Positions 47,123 to 60,725 of a DNA stretch of 64,000 nucleotides are shown piece by piece. The stretch spans positions 10,004 to 74,003 of the forward strand of contig VXAA01000623.1 of NCBI GenBank assembly GCA_013399115.1, in the 5' to 3' direction. The notes beneath the pieces are model-generated. The model saw only the letters and a program-made list of their open reading frames with translations. It searched no databases and was not told where the DNA came from. The translations under genes and the position numbers were made by a program. Positions within the stretch are counted from its first letter, which is position 1. Each line of letters opens with the position of its first letter. The DNA comes from Anseranas semipalmata (taxonomy: Eukaryota; Chordata; Aves; Anseriformes; Anseranatidae).

Positions 47123-50100
47123 TGGGGATGGGTAGAGCAGCTGCAGTGCCCCAGCCCCATTTATTTTCCTTCTCACTGGGGGTCCCCTGCCTTGGTTTTG
47201 CTCTCGCTGAAGTCTCTGGTGAACTTCTCGAGACAAAATGCATTTCCAGCACCTTCCTCCACCCGTCCCCACGGAGCCCCACTGCCCCCACCATCACCCA
47301 GCCCAGGCCAGCACCTCCTCCCAGGTCAGGAATCCCATCTCCCAGGGATGAAAGAAGCTTTTCCTCTGAGATTTCCTGCAAGCCAGCTCTGGGATCCGAG
47401 TCCCCTTCCAGCAGGGCAGTAGCCCCCCAAAAACAGGGGTCAGCACTGAGCCGGGAGTGCAGGATGCAGCCCCAGAGGGTGGTGGGAGCATCCTGAGCAT
47501 TGTGTGCAGAATCTCATCCCCTTCCAGCCACCGCTGCAGCTGGGGGCACAACCAGCATCCTGCACCCTTCCATGCTTTCTCCAAGCCTTGAAGGAGGTTA
47601 ATAAACTCTATCAGCTCACGAATTCCTAATGAACTCAGCCCTTTCCTCACAGTGACTGTGTCCCAGCAGCCAAAGCCCTGTGTGTGACAGGCGTTGCCCT
47701 GCTCTCATGGATGCAGGATGAACCTGAGCACAGAGAGCTCAAATATAATCACGTTTGCTCCTTTCACACAGCCCAGTCTCACAGTCCACAGGACTGGAAG
47801 GGGAGTATTGGGATGCCCTCAGCACCGGGGTCTCCTGTGTCCTGTGGTTTTGATTAAAATGCAAAACATTTTGGAGCACTAAGTGGAAAACAAAGCGAGC
47901 CATCGAGCTGGGTTTGTTTAATCGGGATAATGATGCCATCGATGATGTCAGCTAACTGGGGGGTCTCTAGTGACCCCCGACGGCCCCACTCCTTTAATTG
48001 TTGTGCAGTTCCCCCAGACCCGTCCCACTGATGGATGAGCCCTTCCTATCGCCTTTAGCAAGGGCAAAAGGTGCTGCCTGCACCTCCTCCTGAGATTTGG
48101 GGTGACTCTGTGGGCTTTTCTGGGCCAGGCTGGGGGACACGAGGTGGGGTGGGGGCAGCTCTGGCTGCTGGGTCTCTCCAACCCCAAACCTGCTTCTCAT
48201 TAATGCCCCCCGAGGTCAGCCCGGTGCCCCCGCCTTTAATCATCACACTGGGGCTGTCTGCTTGCATTTCCCTCCCTGTCACCGCCCCCCGCTTCACTTT
48301 CACCAAGGGGTACTGCTTTTGGGGAGCTGTCTGGCTGCATTTCCCTTCACTCCCTGCCCCAAGCTTGCCCCCTTCACCCTGTCCTGTGGGTGCAAAGCTC
48401 CCCAGCAGCCGATGCTCTCCTTCCGCAGCCACTGGGCACCCACTGGTGGCTCCCCTGGCACAGGGGGATTTGGGGTTCACACCCAATTTGGCTTCTTGCA
48501 GAGATACCACAACAGATAAAACATAAAGAATGGAGGGTGAGATTTCAAATGAAGCCCAAGCTGATGCTCAGAGATACTGTCCCTATGGCAACTGCTTTCG
48601 ACACCCCATCTGCAGCATCCTCGCCTTTTCATCTCCTTTTGTGCGCATCTGTGCACAAAAGTGGGGCAGGAAACCCCCCGGTGAGGGTGAAGGGGAGCTG
48701 GCGGGGGCTGCGAGGGGAGGAGGGAAATGGGAGGGGGGTTGCCTGGCGAGCTGTGGGGGATCCAGGCTGGGGGACCCAGCTGTGACCCCCCTGCTGCACC
48801 CAAATGCTGATCCAGGAGTGCTGGATGGTCAGACCTCCAAATGCTTCCTTCCACCTCTGGGGAAGGGGAACAGCTTGCTTGGGGTTCCAGCCTTTGTGTC
48901 ACCTGATGGAGAACCCCTCCCCTTGCTTTTTCCCCAAATCTTCCAATTTGGAGGATGCTGGGGCCCTTCACAGCCCAAGCTGATGTCTCCAGCTGTGCTC
49001 AGACAAGCCCAGGGATGGAAATTACTGGGGGCACAGAGCACAGCTGGGCTGAGTTAAGGACTTTGAGGGTGGGTGGGAGAAAGGAGATGATGTTGGGAAG
49101 GCAAAGGCATTGCACCCGGTATAAAAGCAGAACTTCTGGTGACCATGGGCAAGCTTTCTCAGTGCTATTAGGGTGTTGTTTCTGCCTTAGCTTTCTAGAA
49201 AGCCTGCATGCTCTCCTTTTTTTGCAAGCGTTGCAGGTTGGAGCCTCAGCATGCTGGTGGCAGCTCTTCCCAGGGCTCGGCTGGATGCATTAACCAGCAG
49301 TGATGCGGTTGGGAGAAATGCATTTCCATCCATCTCCCTGCAGGACAGGGGCCCTGATTAACGCCTGGCAGCGAAGTGCTCATCAAGGTGAAGAGCGCGG
49401 GAGTGTAATGGGGTGAGGGGCTGCGCTGCTTCTTCCAGGCTCATCAATATTCCTGCAGGGGATAAATCCTCAAGTAGAATTACTGCTGTGAGCTGAGGAA
49501 GGGAGCTGGGGGGGGGGGTGAAGGACATGGGCAAATGCATCTGCTTCCCCCTGGGCAATGTCCCCAGCAGGAGGGTGAAGCCCTGGGGCTGACACAAGTT
49601 ATCCCTGCAGAAATGCCAACCTGGAGTGAGGCTCCTTGCATCTCATCTGTACAGGGTCTGGCAGAAGCAATCCCATAAATAAGGAGGGCATGGGCTGAGC
49701 TGCAGCAGGGGAGTACTGTGCACTGGTGTGGGACTGGGAATACTGGGATGGCAGCTCCTGGTCGCATCGGGCTGAGCCTGGCACAGCTCCGGAGCTGGTG
49801 CTCGGCCCTGGCCGCTGCCTCCCCCAGCTCCCCGCGTCTCCAGAGCCTCTTCCCAGCAACTGTGATTGAATCAGAAGGGAGCTAATTTCCCAGTCTGCTG
49901 AGATGATGAGGTACACTAATTGCTGCCTTCATTCCCTATGCAAATCAGCCAGCCGCAGGCCCCTGCAACAAAGCCCAAAGCATCTGCAGGGATCAGAGCT
50001 TGCAGTGGGCCGGGAGCTGCAAGGCTTCGTGCGCTGATTACTGCTGACCCAGCACTGCTGCCCACCGCATGTATAGCATCCATACAGGTCCCATCTGCGT

Positions 50101-51960
50101 GATGCTGACAGCTCTGTCCCCTCTGGCACCCTGCCCTCCTCATAGCCAGCTCAGCTCCTGCCCCTTTAGCTCGGTGGACTCAATTGTGGTTTTCTTGTTC
50201 AAATGAACTCTTTCCCAGTGGGTTACGGCAGGTTTAGTGGCTGTCTGCTGGGCAGTCTGCATGCCCAGATCAGAGCAAAGGAGGGAAAGGAAGGAAACTG
50301 TATGCTGCAAACGTCTTGTGCTCTGGAAATCAGGTGAGAGCTTTATAAAGGTCAGATAAATGAAGATCAATTGGATAAAAGTAATCTGATTGGGATGAGC
50401 AGCGCTGTCTGAAGGAGAGGCAGGCCTTTCAGACCTGCTGGAATTCTCCAAGTAAATGCTGAGGACAAGGAGGAAATTGGTAAATGCAATCTTATTCTGG
50501 CTTCTAGAAAGATTTTAATGAGGTCCTTGACATGACAGGGAAATGCAGCTGCCATGGGCTGGATGTTTGCAATAGTGACCTGGGTGAGCAGGAGAGGAAA
50601 AAAAACCCTCTGGGGTAGCAGTGCCTGGTTTGGTACCGCGGTGATTAACCTCAGTGGCAACTCCCCAGCTGCAGGTGCTGGATGCCTTAGCAAGGTCCCT
50701 CTGTCCCCCGGGCTGGTGCGGGATGCTTTAACATCTTTGTAAATCGTGGGTGGTTTGCTCCGAGAGCTGCACGGCCCAGTCCTCGCCGCTCCGGAGGCTG
50801 CACGGAGGAGCCGGGGCGGGATGCACAGGATGCGCGGCCGAGCCTGCAGACTCCCCGGGGAGGCGCGAGACATGCTGAAAGCAAACAAACCATTACCGCG
50901 GCTACTGTCGCCAAAAGCTCTCCCCTGTGTTTGCTCCACCACATGCAAACAGCACAACAAACACGCACGTGCCCGCAGCTCGCGTCCGGCTGGCGTGTGC
51001 AGGTGGGAGCTGAGGGCTGTGCCTGCAGCTTTTGGGGTTTTTGGCTGAATTTCTGCTGGAATTGGCTGAGTGAAGCACAAGCTAGCTGGGAGGGTCGGGG
51101 AAATGCTCTTGAAGGCAGCAGGATGGAGCAGGGCAGGGGGTGAGCCTCGGGGCTGGGTGTTTGGATGAGATGTAGGTCGGAGCATCCTGGTGCGTTGATG
51201 CAAGGAGTCAAACCAAGGCCCTATTCCACGCTTTGTGATGATCTAGCACTTAGAGTGGGTAAGAGCAGCTCAGGGTGGTTTTCCTTCACCCACCTCCTGC
51301 CCCATCCTCAAGCCCTGGTGCAGGAAGGGGCAGGGGACCCATTTGTCACTGGCTGGGCTGGCTCTGGGGGTGGCTGAGCCCACAAACCACCTCCTGCCCA
51401 TCCCAGCAGGGCTGGGGGCTGCAGACCCCTTTATTTTGCCCTCTGGGTCCTCCAAAGCCCTGGGCAGCCCCAGCTGGGAAAGGGACAGACCTGGCACCCC
51501 TGGCTGAAACCCGAGCTGTGGCCGCTGGCAGTGACTGATGGACTGGGAGCCGAGGGCTGCTTTTGAAAATCTCCTTGTTTTAAAAGCATTACCGCTCCCT
51601 GGCTAATAAAGCGAGGGATTTGCTGAAGCCGCTTGAGGTCCCATTTTCTCTGGAACCCATTTCCATGGCATGAATCACTGAGAGGAATGAACTCAATTAG
51701 TTCAGACAGAGGCAGGAGATAAATCAGGGTCCCATTAGGAAACCTTGAGGTTAATTTATGGCCTCAAGCAGTGCTGGCTGTCTCCCTTCTCTCTCCCCAT
51801 ATGTAACCTGCTCGAGAGCAAGCCAAGAACCAGGGTGGGATCGCTGTTATCTTTCCCTGCGATGGAAGATGCACCAGAGCTATTCAACCAGCTCAGCCCT
51901 CGCCTTGACCAGATGACCCATATCTGCCAGAGCAGCTTTTTTTTTTTTTTTTCAGGGAGC

Positions 51961-51995
51961 ATTCATTCATTCATTCATTTGTTCATTCATTCATC
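51961..51995. repeat. (ATTC)n microsatellite
   Basis: Eight to nine tetranucleotide units with one interruption (TTTGTTC), directly 3' of a 16-base T run at 51937..51952. Confidence 0.95.
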
Positions 51996-53613
51996 GCGTG
52001 TTTCCTGCAAAGAGATGCTCATAAGAAAGCTGTAGCCTTCCAAGAAATCTGGGCTGCTGTTTCCCTTGCTGCAGCCCATAGCCTGGATGCTGGAGGCTTT
52101 GTCCCATCAAAGCCATGTATAGGAGATAAGCTCCTCCCGGGGCTGCATCCTGCTCCCCTCACTTGCTCTCTCAGGGTGCTGGCTAGGTGATCAAATCCCC
52201 ATTAGCAGCAGAGAGGTGCTGCTCGGGGAGAACACCCACTGACAGGGGGGAGAGCTCCAGGAGGGGCCGATGAACCCAGCTTTGGTCTCTGCCCCGTCCT
52301 GTAAGCCTTGAATCTGGAGCTGGGTGCTTGGTGAGCGCTGTGAAGCTGTGTTTTTACATCAGGCACCAGACAGAGATGCTTCTATGAATAATGCAGCTGC
52401 TCTGGTCTCCTTCCAGTCAATGGAGAGGGACAGGAATCTTCTGAGGACAATTTATATCTTAGATGGGCTGAATCATCGCTGAGGATGAAAGAGGCATCTC
52501 CGTCCCTTGCTGAGGGATCTTTACAGAGCCAGCGGCCCGGAGTGGGCACCAACGCTGCTGCTCCTTGCACACTTCTTTCCACTGGGAAGCACAGTGGGCT
52601 TCCTCAGAGGAGACCACGCGGGTGGGCATGGTGCCTGCTTGCTTTGTGTGCAATGGGCGAAATAAAAAATAGGCGGTGCATTTAAACCATTAGCATGCAA
52701 GAAATCCAATTAAGGAACGTCCTCTTCCTTTCTTTGCATTGACTTCAGCACGGCTGTGTGTTGCAGCCCCAAAGCTGAGCCTGGGCCCATCCAAGGAATG
52801 GCTTTTGCCATTTGAAGGAAATGCTCTTCTTGCTGTGGCTGCCAAGAAAGATCCCAAGTGGGAAACCCAGGGAGAAGCCTCTAGCAGTGGCCCCAGTGCT
52901 CCTGAGCATGCAGCAGCAGGGGCTGCGGCCTCGTGCAATGGGGCCTCGGTGTCCGGATGGATGGAGCAGAGCCCAGCCCCGTCCCTGCGTGGGGACGGGC
53001 TCCTCCAGCCGTGCTGCTTCCCTCCTTGCAGCCGCGTCCCTGAGGCTGAGCAGCTCCTGCTGTGTGGGTGCGATCACGAGGGAACTCACCTGGAAAAGGG
53101 CTTTTTCCCCCACTTCTTTCTGAGAGGTTTGGGATCGCTTGAAAAATAGGGAACGTTGTCCTTTACCCAAATGCTTAAATTTGGAGATTTCAGTTTGTTT
53201 TGGCTGGAGGTCTTTGCCGAGGATGGGAACTTGATCCACTGTCACGTCCTTTCTCATCAGCTTGAGCACTTGGCTTGATTATGCTGCATAAACAACTTAC
53301 CCCAAACTCAGCAGCTACTCCCTGTTCCAGATTTCTGAAATAGCCCTCGTTTCCTTTTCTGTCTGATGTTGTTATTTAACCAGCCAGCTTTTGGAAAGCT
53401 TTTAATGATCCTTTGTACAGGCTCCCCCATGTCAAAGGCTGGGTTGTGGTTTGCCCTCCTCATCTTCCGCTCGCAGGAGGTTTCCTTGGGACAGCCAGGG
53501 TTGTGGTGACAGAGTTGCTCCAGGGGTGAGAAGCATCTTTCCTGCCTGCCCCATCTCTGGTGTGGTCTGAGGGAGATTGGACACAGGCCTGGGGCAGGAG
53601 CTGCCCTTTGGCA

Positions 53614-53670
53614 CCTGCATCCCAGTCCGCGTCCTGCATCCCAATCCACATCCAGCATCCTGGTCTACAC
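53614..53670. repeat. Three tandem copies of a 19-bp unit
   Basis: The units are CCTGCATCCCAGTCCGCGT, CCTGCATCCCAATCCACAT and CCAGCATCCTGGTCTACAC, a short degenerate minisatellite. Confidence 0.8.
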
Positions 53671-56600
53671 CCTGCCGGAGAGAGCAGCCGCGCAGAGATG
53701 CAAACCAGATGATGGCAGCCTGTGCTGGGCAGGTCAGCTCAGAGACTGCATTAATTGTGGGAAACAGTGCTGAGGCTGGAGGGCACAGACGGAGGAGCTG
53801 GAGGCAGCGATTGATCCGTCTGCTGCGGTGCCCTGGGGCCCTGCGCCGCGGTCGTGCACCCGGGCAGGCTCTAACACCGCTGGCTGGCTCTGCTCGAGGA
53901 TGGCGGTGCCTGTGCCCTCGCAAGGTAGCTGATAGCATCCAATAGCACCCAGCATTTTGGGAGGGGATATTGGGGTGAGGTGCTGGAGGTGAGCTGCATG
54001 GCTCAGCACCAAGCTCTGCTAATGCCCTCTTGGAAACTCCCATGGAAATCACGTTTTCAGCACCTCCAAAGGATATTAAAATTAAACCAAACCACCCTGC
54101 CTGCTTTTAGTTTTCCCCCTATTGCATTTAATTTTTTTTTTTTTTTAAGGAATTTGTGCAGTATTTCCATCTGTACAAAGCTTTGGTGAAAGCTTTGCTT
54201 GCTCTGAGCACAAACCCTCGGGCCCAAAGCACTTTGCTCTCTCCCCCTCTGACCCCGTCTGTTCGGCAGAACGCGGCTCAGGCACGTTCCCCTCGAGGGA
54301 GCCTCCCCCTGGCTGCTCCATCCCCGCGGCGGCTGCGTGTCCCCAGTGCCACGTGGGGAGCGACCCTCACCCTTTCAGATTCATGAGTGTGGCTCCAAGG
54401 GCAGCAAAGCTGCCGTAAAACAGAAAACCTTGGGAAAAAACTCACATTAACGCGTCCCTGAAGTAACCGGAGCCAGCCCCGACACGCACACACTAGGAAG
54501 GGCCTCTCTGTCATGGCAAATTAACCCGCGCTCCCCAGATAGTGTTGCAGAGCAGGGTGGGTTTGGGGCAATCTGCTCCTAACGGAGTTTCCTAAAGATA
54601 TTAAGGCCTGGCAGGGATTTGGGAAAAAGAAGCAGCTTTGCTCCCTGCTCTTCTGGAAAGAGCATCTCTTCCCTGGCAGCTGCCTGTGGCAGGGCTACGT
54701 TTTCCTGGGAAGAGTTGTAAGGAGGAGGGTGCGGGGTCCCCTCTGGGGCCAGGCAGCAGGGACAGCTTGCACGAAGCATGCCCCCTGTGACCCCAAACCT
54801 GGGGCACCCCCTGTGTGGGGAGCCCTGGTTCGTCCCAACCATCCCCTCCAGCTGTATTCATTTCACCAAGCTCTGGGGCAGGGGGCAGCATGCAGGAGGT
54901 GACCCCAACACACAAGGGTTGCCGCTGCCGAACTACCACAATTGGAACCCCAAATATCCCCCCTGCAGCCCCACTCCCTGCCCAGCTCTCTGGCAAGCAG
55001 CGTTTTGAACAGCTACAATCTCAATATTTATTAGCCATCATAAAACCTCCATTCAAAGGCCCCAGAGAGCAAAGCTGCTGCAGCGCAGACTTCCGAGCCG
55101 CTGCCCGGGGATGTAACCGCCTGCCGGGGAGGTTTGCATGGAGCGGGATGTCAGGGAGCAGGGGGGCAGTTTCTATTAGGGCAAAAAATTCCCTCCAGTC
55201 TTTTTTGGCTTTTATTATTTACTTAGCAGCTTGTGTTTAAAGCTCTTTACTGTCCGTATAAAGGCGCCGGAGCAAGCAGCCGCAAGCATCGCTCCGCTTT
55301 TATGGCCGCTGGCGTTCCCGCGCTGCCGGGGCGGATCAGAGCTGGGCGACTGATCCGGGGTTCACAGCATGTCTGCTCCCACAGACAAAAGGCAATTTTA
55401 GCAGGGAGTGCTCAGCCTCAGCCTCTTCTTGCCCCAAATCCCACACATGGCTGACCCAGACCTGCTTGGGGACAGGGCCAAGCCTACATTCAGCGCTGCT
55501 TTCCAGGCACTGGGGACCCGTGTTTGCTCACAGCAGGATGGTGATGAGATGCACACCTGAATTTCAGCTGCCAAACTCCCACGACTGTGCCCTTCCCCAC
55601 TGCTTTGCAGCCTGTCCGGCTCCAGCAGGGAACGCAGCACTCACTCAGAGAGGTTGTAAAAGTGTTCATTAAATCCTGCTGCTGCTCTCCAGCCTGTGAG
55701 CATGGAGAGAAGAGAGGCACGTTCAAGTCTGGGGGAACACATTGGTATGCTGATAACCCACCCAGTGCATCCCTGCAGTGCCTGACCCTCCTGGCAGGAT
55801 CCGGCCCCTGGGACTCTGACCGTTCCGTGCCACCCCTGTATTTTTTACCAGCCCCTGTGGTACGGTGAGAGATTCAGCCTCCTTCCTACCAGACCTGGGA
55901 AAACACTTGAAAAGAAGGATCAGCTTTGGGAGACAGGGAGAGCAGAGGTCTTCGCAATCGGTCTGTGTAACTGGCAGAGACCACAAGGCTTAATTGAATT
56001 AAATGATTTAAGGATTTCCCCTTGGCTGCAGGGGCGGTAGCTGGTGCTGGACGGCTGTGACCACATCCCAGCTTTGGTGCAAGGTGCTCGGGAGGGGGGT
56101 TCTGCTCCCCCCCTGTGCTGTCACCCATCCTGAGCACCTTCGTGGAGAATTAATCCTTCATCCAAGCAGTAAAAAGATGCTTTTTTTCTCTCCCTCTTCT
56201 GCTTCCTCTTTTGCAAATTGATCCCAGGCTCTAGGAGCAGCTGCCCTGAGCTCTGCAAGGCACAGGCTCTGCTCCTGCCCACGAAGGCTCCTCTTGGCCC
56301 GGGACCACATGCGAAGGGCTTCGCGCCCCAAGCCCCTCTCGTTTGCTCTGCCATTAGCCTGGCAGATTGCTCAATTAGCAGCAATTTGAAAACTGAGCTC
56401 CGTCCCTAACTCAGAGCCCCGGGCTGGGCTAATCGCTGGGTAATAAACCCCAGCCGGGGCTGGCTCCCCTGCGCCTGTGGCTCTTGCTCTCCTTTGTGGC
56501 TGAGTTTTTTTGCCTGTGGGTGAGCATGAGCTGCTTCTGGAGCCTCCCTCAAGCAGTGCCCCAAGGACAGGGGTATGGGGAGCTGCACCCCAAAATGCCT

Positions 56601-57455
56601 CTGCTGGAGGCTGCACATCAGCTGATCCCCCACCCAGGGGACCTGGTGCCAGAGCATGCAAGCAGCATGTCCGGAGCACATCCCTAATGTCACAGCCTCC
56701 CCTCGCCGTGGCTGCGAGGTCTGACCCTGGCAGGGACATGGTCTCCAGCCACTGCCTCCAGAGGAGCTGACGGATTTGGGCTCTTCTGAGACCCATGGAG
56801 GGCTCCGGCTCCCTTTGCTCTGTCCCCTGGGACCCATTCAGCCCTGGAAAGTCTGGCTCCAATAAACTTCAAAGCCTCCTCCATGCGCAGCCATTAGCTG
56901 AAGTGTTTTTTCATCTCCGTTTCATGCTCGGACTCATTATTTCTGCTTGCTGCTGCTGAGGTTCCCCCAAAGCAGCTGCCAAGAGGCCATGTGAGGCAGG
57001 ACTGGGGGGCCAGGGCACCCCTGCGTTGCCTGGGGCAGGTTTTGCTGTGGAGCAGGCAGTTCTGATTTTCAGCTGTGCCGAGGGCAAAGCACAAAGTAAG
57101 GACAGGGCAGGATGTGTCCTCTCTGTGCACGGCCAGATCTGGGGCCAGCAAGGAGTTATCCTGCAGATGAGAGCGTCAAAAGGTGGCAAGTGAGGGGTGC
57201 CTTCTCTGGACCCCTCCCCCCAGGGCTGGATCTGAGATCCAGCAGATCCACAGATCCCTCATGGGGCAGGATCATGGCGCTGCCCTCGCCCTCCCTGCTT
57301 TGGGGATGGCTCAGCTTTTGGTGGGGGTCTCAAGGACCTGAACTATGCTGCAGGGCTGGGAGTGAAGCTGCAGGACAGAGCTGGGGGCTGCCCAGTGGAT
57401 GTCCCCCCAGCCCCGCAGCGCCTGGCCCCGGCAGACAAAGAGCCTTTTAGATGGC

Positions 57456-57700
57456 TCAGCCGAACAGCTCACAGGAGGCATGGATGAAAATGCTCATAAT
57501 TGGCTTTCTCAGCATCTTTTGCCTGATGCTCTGTGATCTGGCTGAGTGCAGATGAGTTAAAGATGGATTCACACAGCCCCTGAGCTGCCTCTTTCCCAGT
57601 ATCCACGAATTAAACATTATGTGTGTCAGTGGGGAATTTAGGGAATCAATTGGCAGACAATTACCGTGCATTGAAATTTGGGTGTATGGAGAAAGAGGCA
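57456..57700. promoter_or_regulatory. Candidate conserved non-coding element
   Basis: About 240 bp of balanced base composition with CTCATAATTGGC, GAATTAAACATTATG, ATCAATTGGCAGACAATTA and similar motifs, set between GC-rich flanks. There is no open frame with protein-like character. The complexity and density of homeodomain cores are typical of vertebrate developmental enhancers. Confidence 0.3.
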
Positions 57701-60535
57701 GCAGAAAGGTTTATTCTCAGAGAGGTCCCAGTTGTTAGCGGTGCCAGGGAATGAAGATGCTGGGATAGAGCCATCAGGGAAGTAATACCTGGGGACCAAA
57801 GGAAATGCATTTGGCAGAGAAAGCCCCGGTCCTTTTAGAAGCTCGAGGAGTTAAAGGGAAGGGCTGCAGGCGACGGTGCTCAGCCAGAGCTTGCGTAGCC
57901 ACTCGCAGCCCCACGGCGGCTGCTGAAATCCCAAATCCTCCCCTTGGCTTGACCAAGGGCTGAGCTCTGGGGACAGTGACGGGGCAGGTTGTGCTGAGAG
58001 CAAGGAGCAAAATCAGGGGCTGAAGCTGAAACTTTCTGGTTTTGCAGTGCCGGGGAGTCTCAGCCTCAAAACATCCCCAAAACCCCGGCTGCACGTTGCT
58101 GTGATGGCCACTGTTGTGGGGAACCCCAAGCAGCCCCAGGAGCTGCCGCGGGTCCCCAGCTGTGTCATAAACCACCCTGCCATGGGTCACGTTGCCAGCA
58201 CGTGTGTTTGCTGCCTTTTGGGGACCAGGCGGTGACTCACAGCCCCATCACGGCTCACGCGGCCCGGGGGCGCTGGGCGAAGGGGCCCTGTGGTTTCCCC
58301 CCCGCTGGCGCCCGCCGCCAGCCAAGGCAGGGCTCTGCCTGCGGGACAAAGGGAGCCCCGGGATGCCTGACCTCAGGCGGCATTTTGGGGAGGTTTCTTT
58401 TCACGGCAGCCGAAGCTTCCACAAAGCACCGGATTGTTTCCTCCGGCAGCCGCGAGCCCCGATAGCATTTCTGCCTTCTACAAGGGGGGAGGATAGGGGG
58501 GAGGCTTTTTTTCAGGGAGCTGCTCTGTCAAGTGACAGGAACGGCCCTTGTGCCCATCACCTCCTGGCTGCCGTTCGTGGCCAGCTCGTTGCTCACCCCA
58601 ATCGCATGGCACGGATCTGTCCCTGCATCGGCCATGGCTGTGGGGTGCTCAGAAGGGCTGGGGAGAGGATGCTTTGCCTGGTCCCGCTTCTCCTGGGGGA
58701 CACAGGGTCTGGTGGCTGTCCCCAAGGCTGTTATTAACGGGTTCCATAAGCCATGGACGAGCTGGGTGCAATCTCAGGGGGTTCCAGGGATGGAGTGACA
58801 TTAGCAGGGATGGGGGACAGTGCCAGGGCAGAGGGAGAAGCCACACACGCGGGACGTGCACATGCATCGCACACACACGCACCGCTGCAGCCTGGCTTGG
58901 CGGCAAGAGGGGACTCAGCAACCTTCACCGGGAGCCGATCGATGCGGCAGCTCGGAATAGTCCAGCAGGGCTGGGGAGGCATCCGTCGGGGTCACGCAGA
59001 CAAGAGCAAGCACCTGGGACTAATTGCACTAAATAAATGAGCAATTAAGGATATTACAGGAAGACTAAAACATCCCAGACCTCTCCCTGACCCCCCTCGT
59101 AGTTCCCCTGGAAACAGCCACCCAGCCAGAGGGTCCAGGCTGCTCTGCCCGGCTATTCACAGTGGGATGGGGGCTTCGGGGCCCCCCCTGGCTGGGACCC
59201 GCTCCCGGGGCCGCAGGGCATGGCCGGGCGGGCAGCTGCTGGCGGCGAGGCGAGACTTAAGTGCTATTGTCCAAGGGGATGGATACAGCGGGAGAGGGCA
59301 GGATTTGTCCTGGCGCAGGGTGTGCTGAGCCCAGCCCATCCTCCTGGGAGGATTTCGTCTCCAGGCGGGGGACAGAGATGGGGCTGGTGGGATGTGGCAT
59401 TCCCAGTCCAGAAGCACTGGATTGGAGCAAGTGCATCTCCCCAGACCTGTCCCCACGTTGCTCCGAGCCATGCACAATGCACCAGCACTTCCCGGTGAGG
59501 GATTTTTTTTCCCCTGAGAGCACCCCAGCGTCAGAGACCCTCACCAAAGCCTTGCCATATCATGCCCAAATAGAAATTTTGCTCTTTTATTTTTGCTTTG
59601 AATGAGCTGGGGACTGCTCCTGCCCTTCCAGCACACCCAGGCAGCAGCACAGAAACTCTGCACCTCTCTAGCAAAGCAGATCAGACCAGTCCAAAAGGGG
59701 TCCTAGGGTTCCCCCAGCCTCCACCAACCCTTTGCCCACCCTTGCCGCCGTGCCAGCATGGGCTGGCTCCTTCCAGTGCTTCCTGTAACGTTCGGCTTCA
59801 AATGGAAATGCTTTTAGAGCCCCTCCGTGACGGGGAGCTGGGCTGAGTGCAGCCAGCAATAAATATAACATGAACGGCAGCACAGCAGAGCCATCGATCG
59901 ACCACGGCCGGTGCTGCGTTTCGGGTGGGTGCAGCAGGGTGGCCTTAGGGGAGCCACAGATGAACCGTGGATGTGATGAACGTGTCAAAAAAGGGAGGGG
60001 GAAAATAGCAGACAGAGCCCACAGTGGGCTGGTATCATGCTGGTGTCTATGGGAACCCCCCCAAAGCCGGAGGGGCAAGAAGATGCTCGGCAGAGGATGC
60101 TCTTGCAGCTTGGGATATGAGCAGCTGCATGCATCCCCAGGTGGGCACGGCTGTGTCGGGCTTTGGGGAGAGGAAAGCACCCCCTGTAGCTGCTCCCCAT
60201 CGTGTGATAAGGAATTAATAAGCAGTTAATGAGCTAACAAGGAGGAGAGTCCAGCCCCGTTAGCTGTCCTGGTCGCTCTGCTGGGGCTATAAGGCGGGTG
60301 GTGCAATGGGAGACAGTGTGGGGGTGCTGCAGGAGTGCATAAATCTCATTTTTGGGTGTGTGCAGCTCTGAGCATCACAAAAGGCTTTGTTTTCTGCAGT
60401 GCTTTGAATCCTTATCAGCAGGGGATAAGGAGCAGGGGCTGAAGTGTGGCTAAGGCTTCAGGTCAGTGCTGGTGCCAGATGGGTGCTGGGGGGGTGGGGG
60501 GGGCCTTCCAGGCTGGGCTTTTCCTGCNCATGCTC

Positions 60536-60725
60536 AGCCAGCAGCCAATTCACTGGGAGGAAATAAAAATGTATCTGATTAAAAAGCTGGTAGCTGCAAC
60601 AAGAGAGGGTCAGTGGTTCATTGCTAATGCAAGCAGATTTTGTTATGATTCATTAAGTCATTAACTCCCTTTTAATTGGAGCTCCTTTATGGAGATAGCA
60701 TTTTACCTTTGCAGAGAAAATGGGA
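60536..60725. promoter_or_regulatory. Candidate conserved non-coding element with repeated CATTAA cores
   Basis: It includes GCCAATTCACTGGG, TCTGATTAAAAAGC, GATTCATTAAGTCATTAACT and CTTTTAATTGGAGC in about 190 bp. The AT-rich, high-complexity sequence contrasts with its G-rich left flank and is a plausible enhancer. Confidence 0.32.

Larger units (their letters stand above)
41031..51936. other. Intergenic sequence upstream of NGFR, proximal part
   Basis: No gene is recognised. It starts with pyrimidine-rich CCGT/TCCA runs (41036-41105). It also contains the AT-rich island 43625-44060, the 26-bp palindrome, T15 at 46135..46149, the 12-N gap, a small AT-richer patch around 47860-47955, and an octamer ATGCAAAT at 49938..49945. 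Confidence 0.72.
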
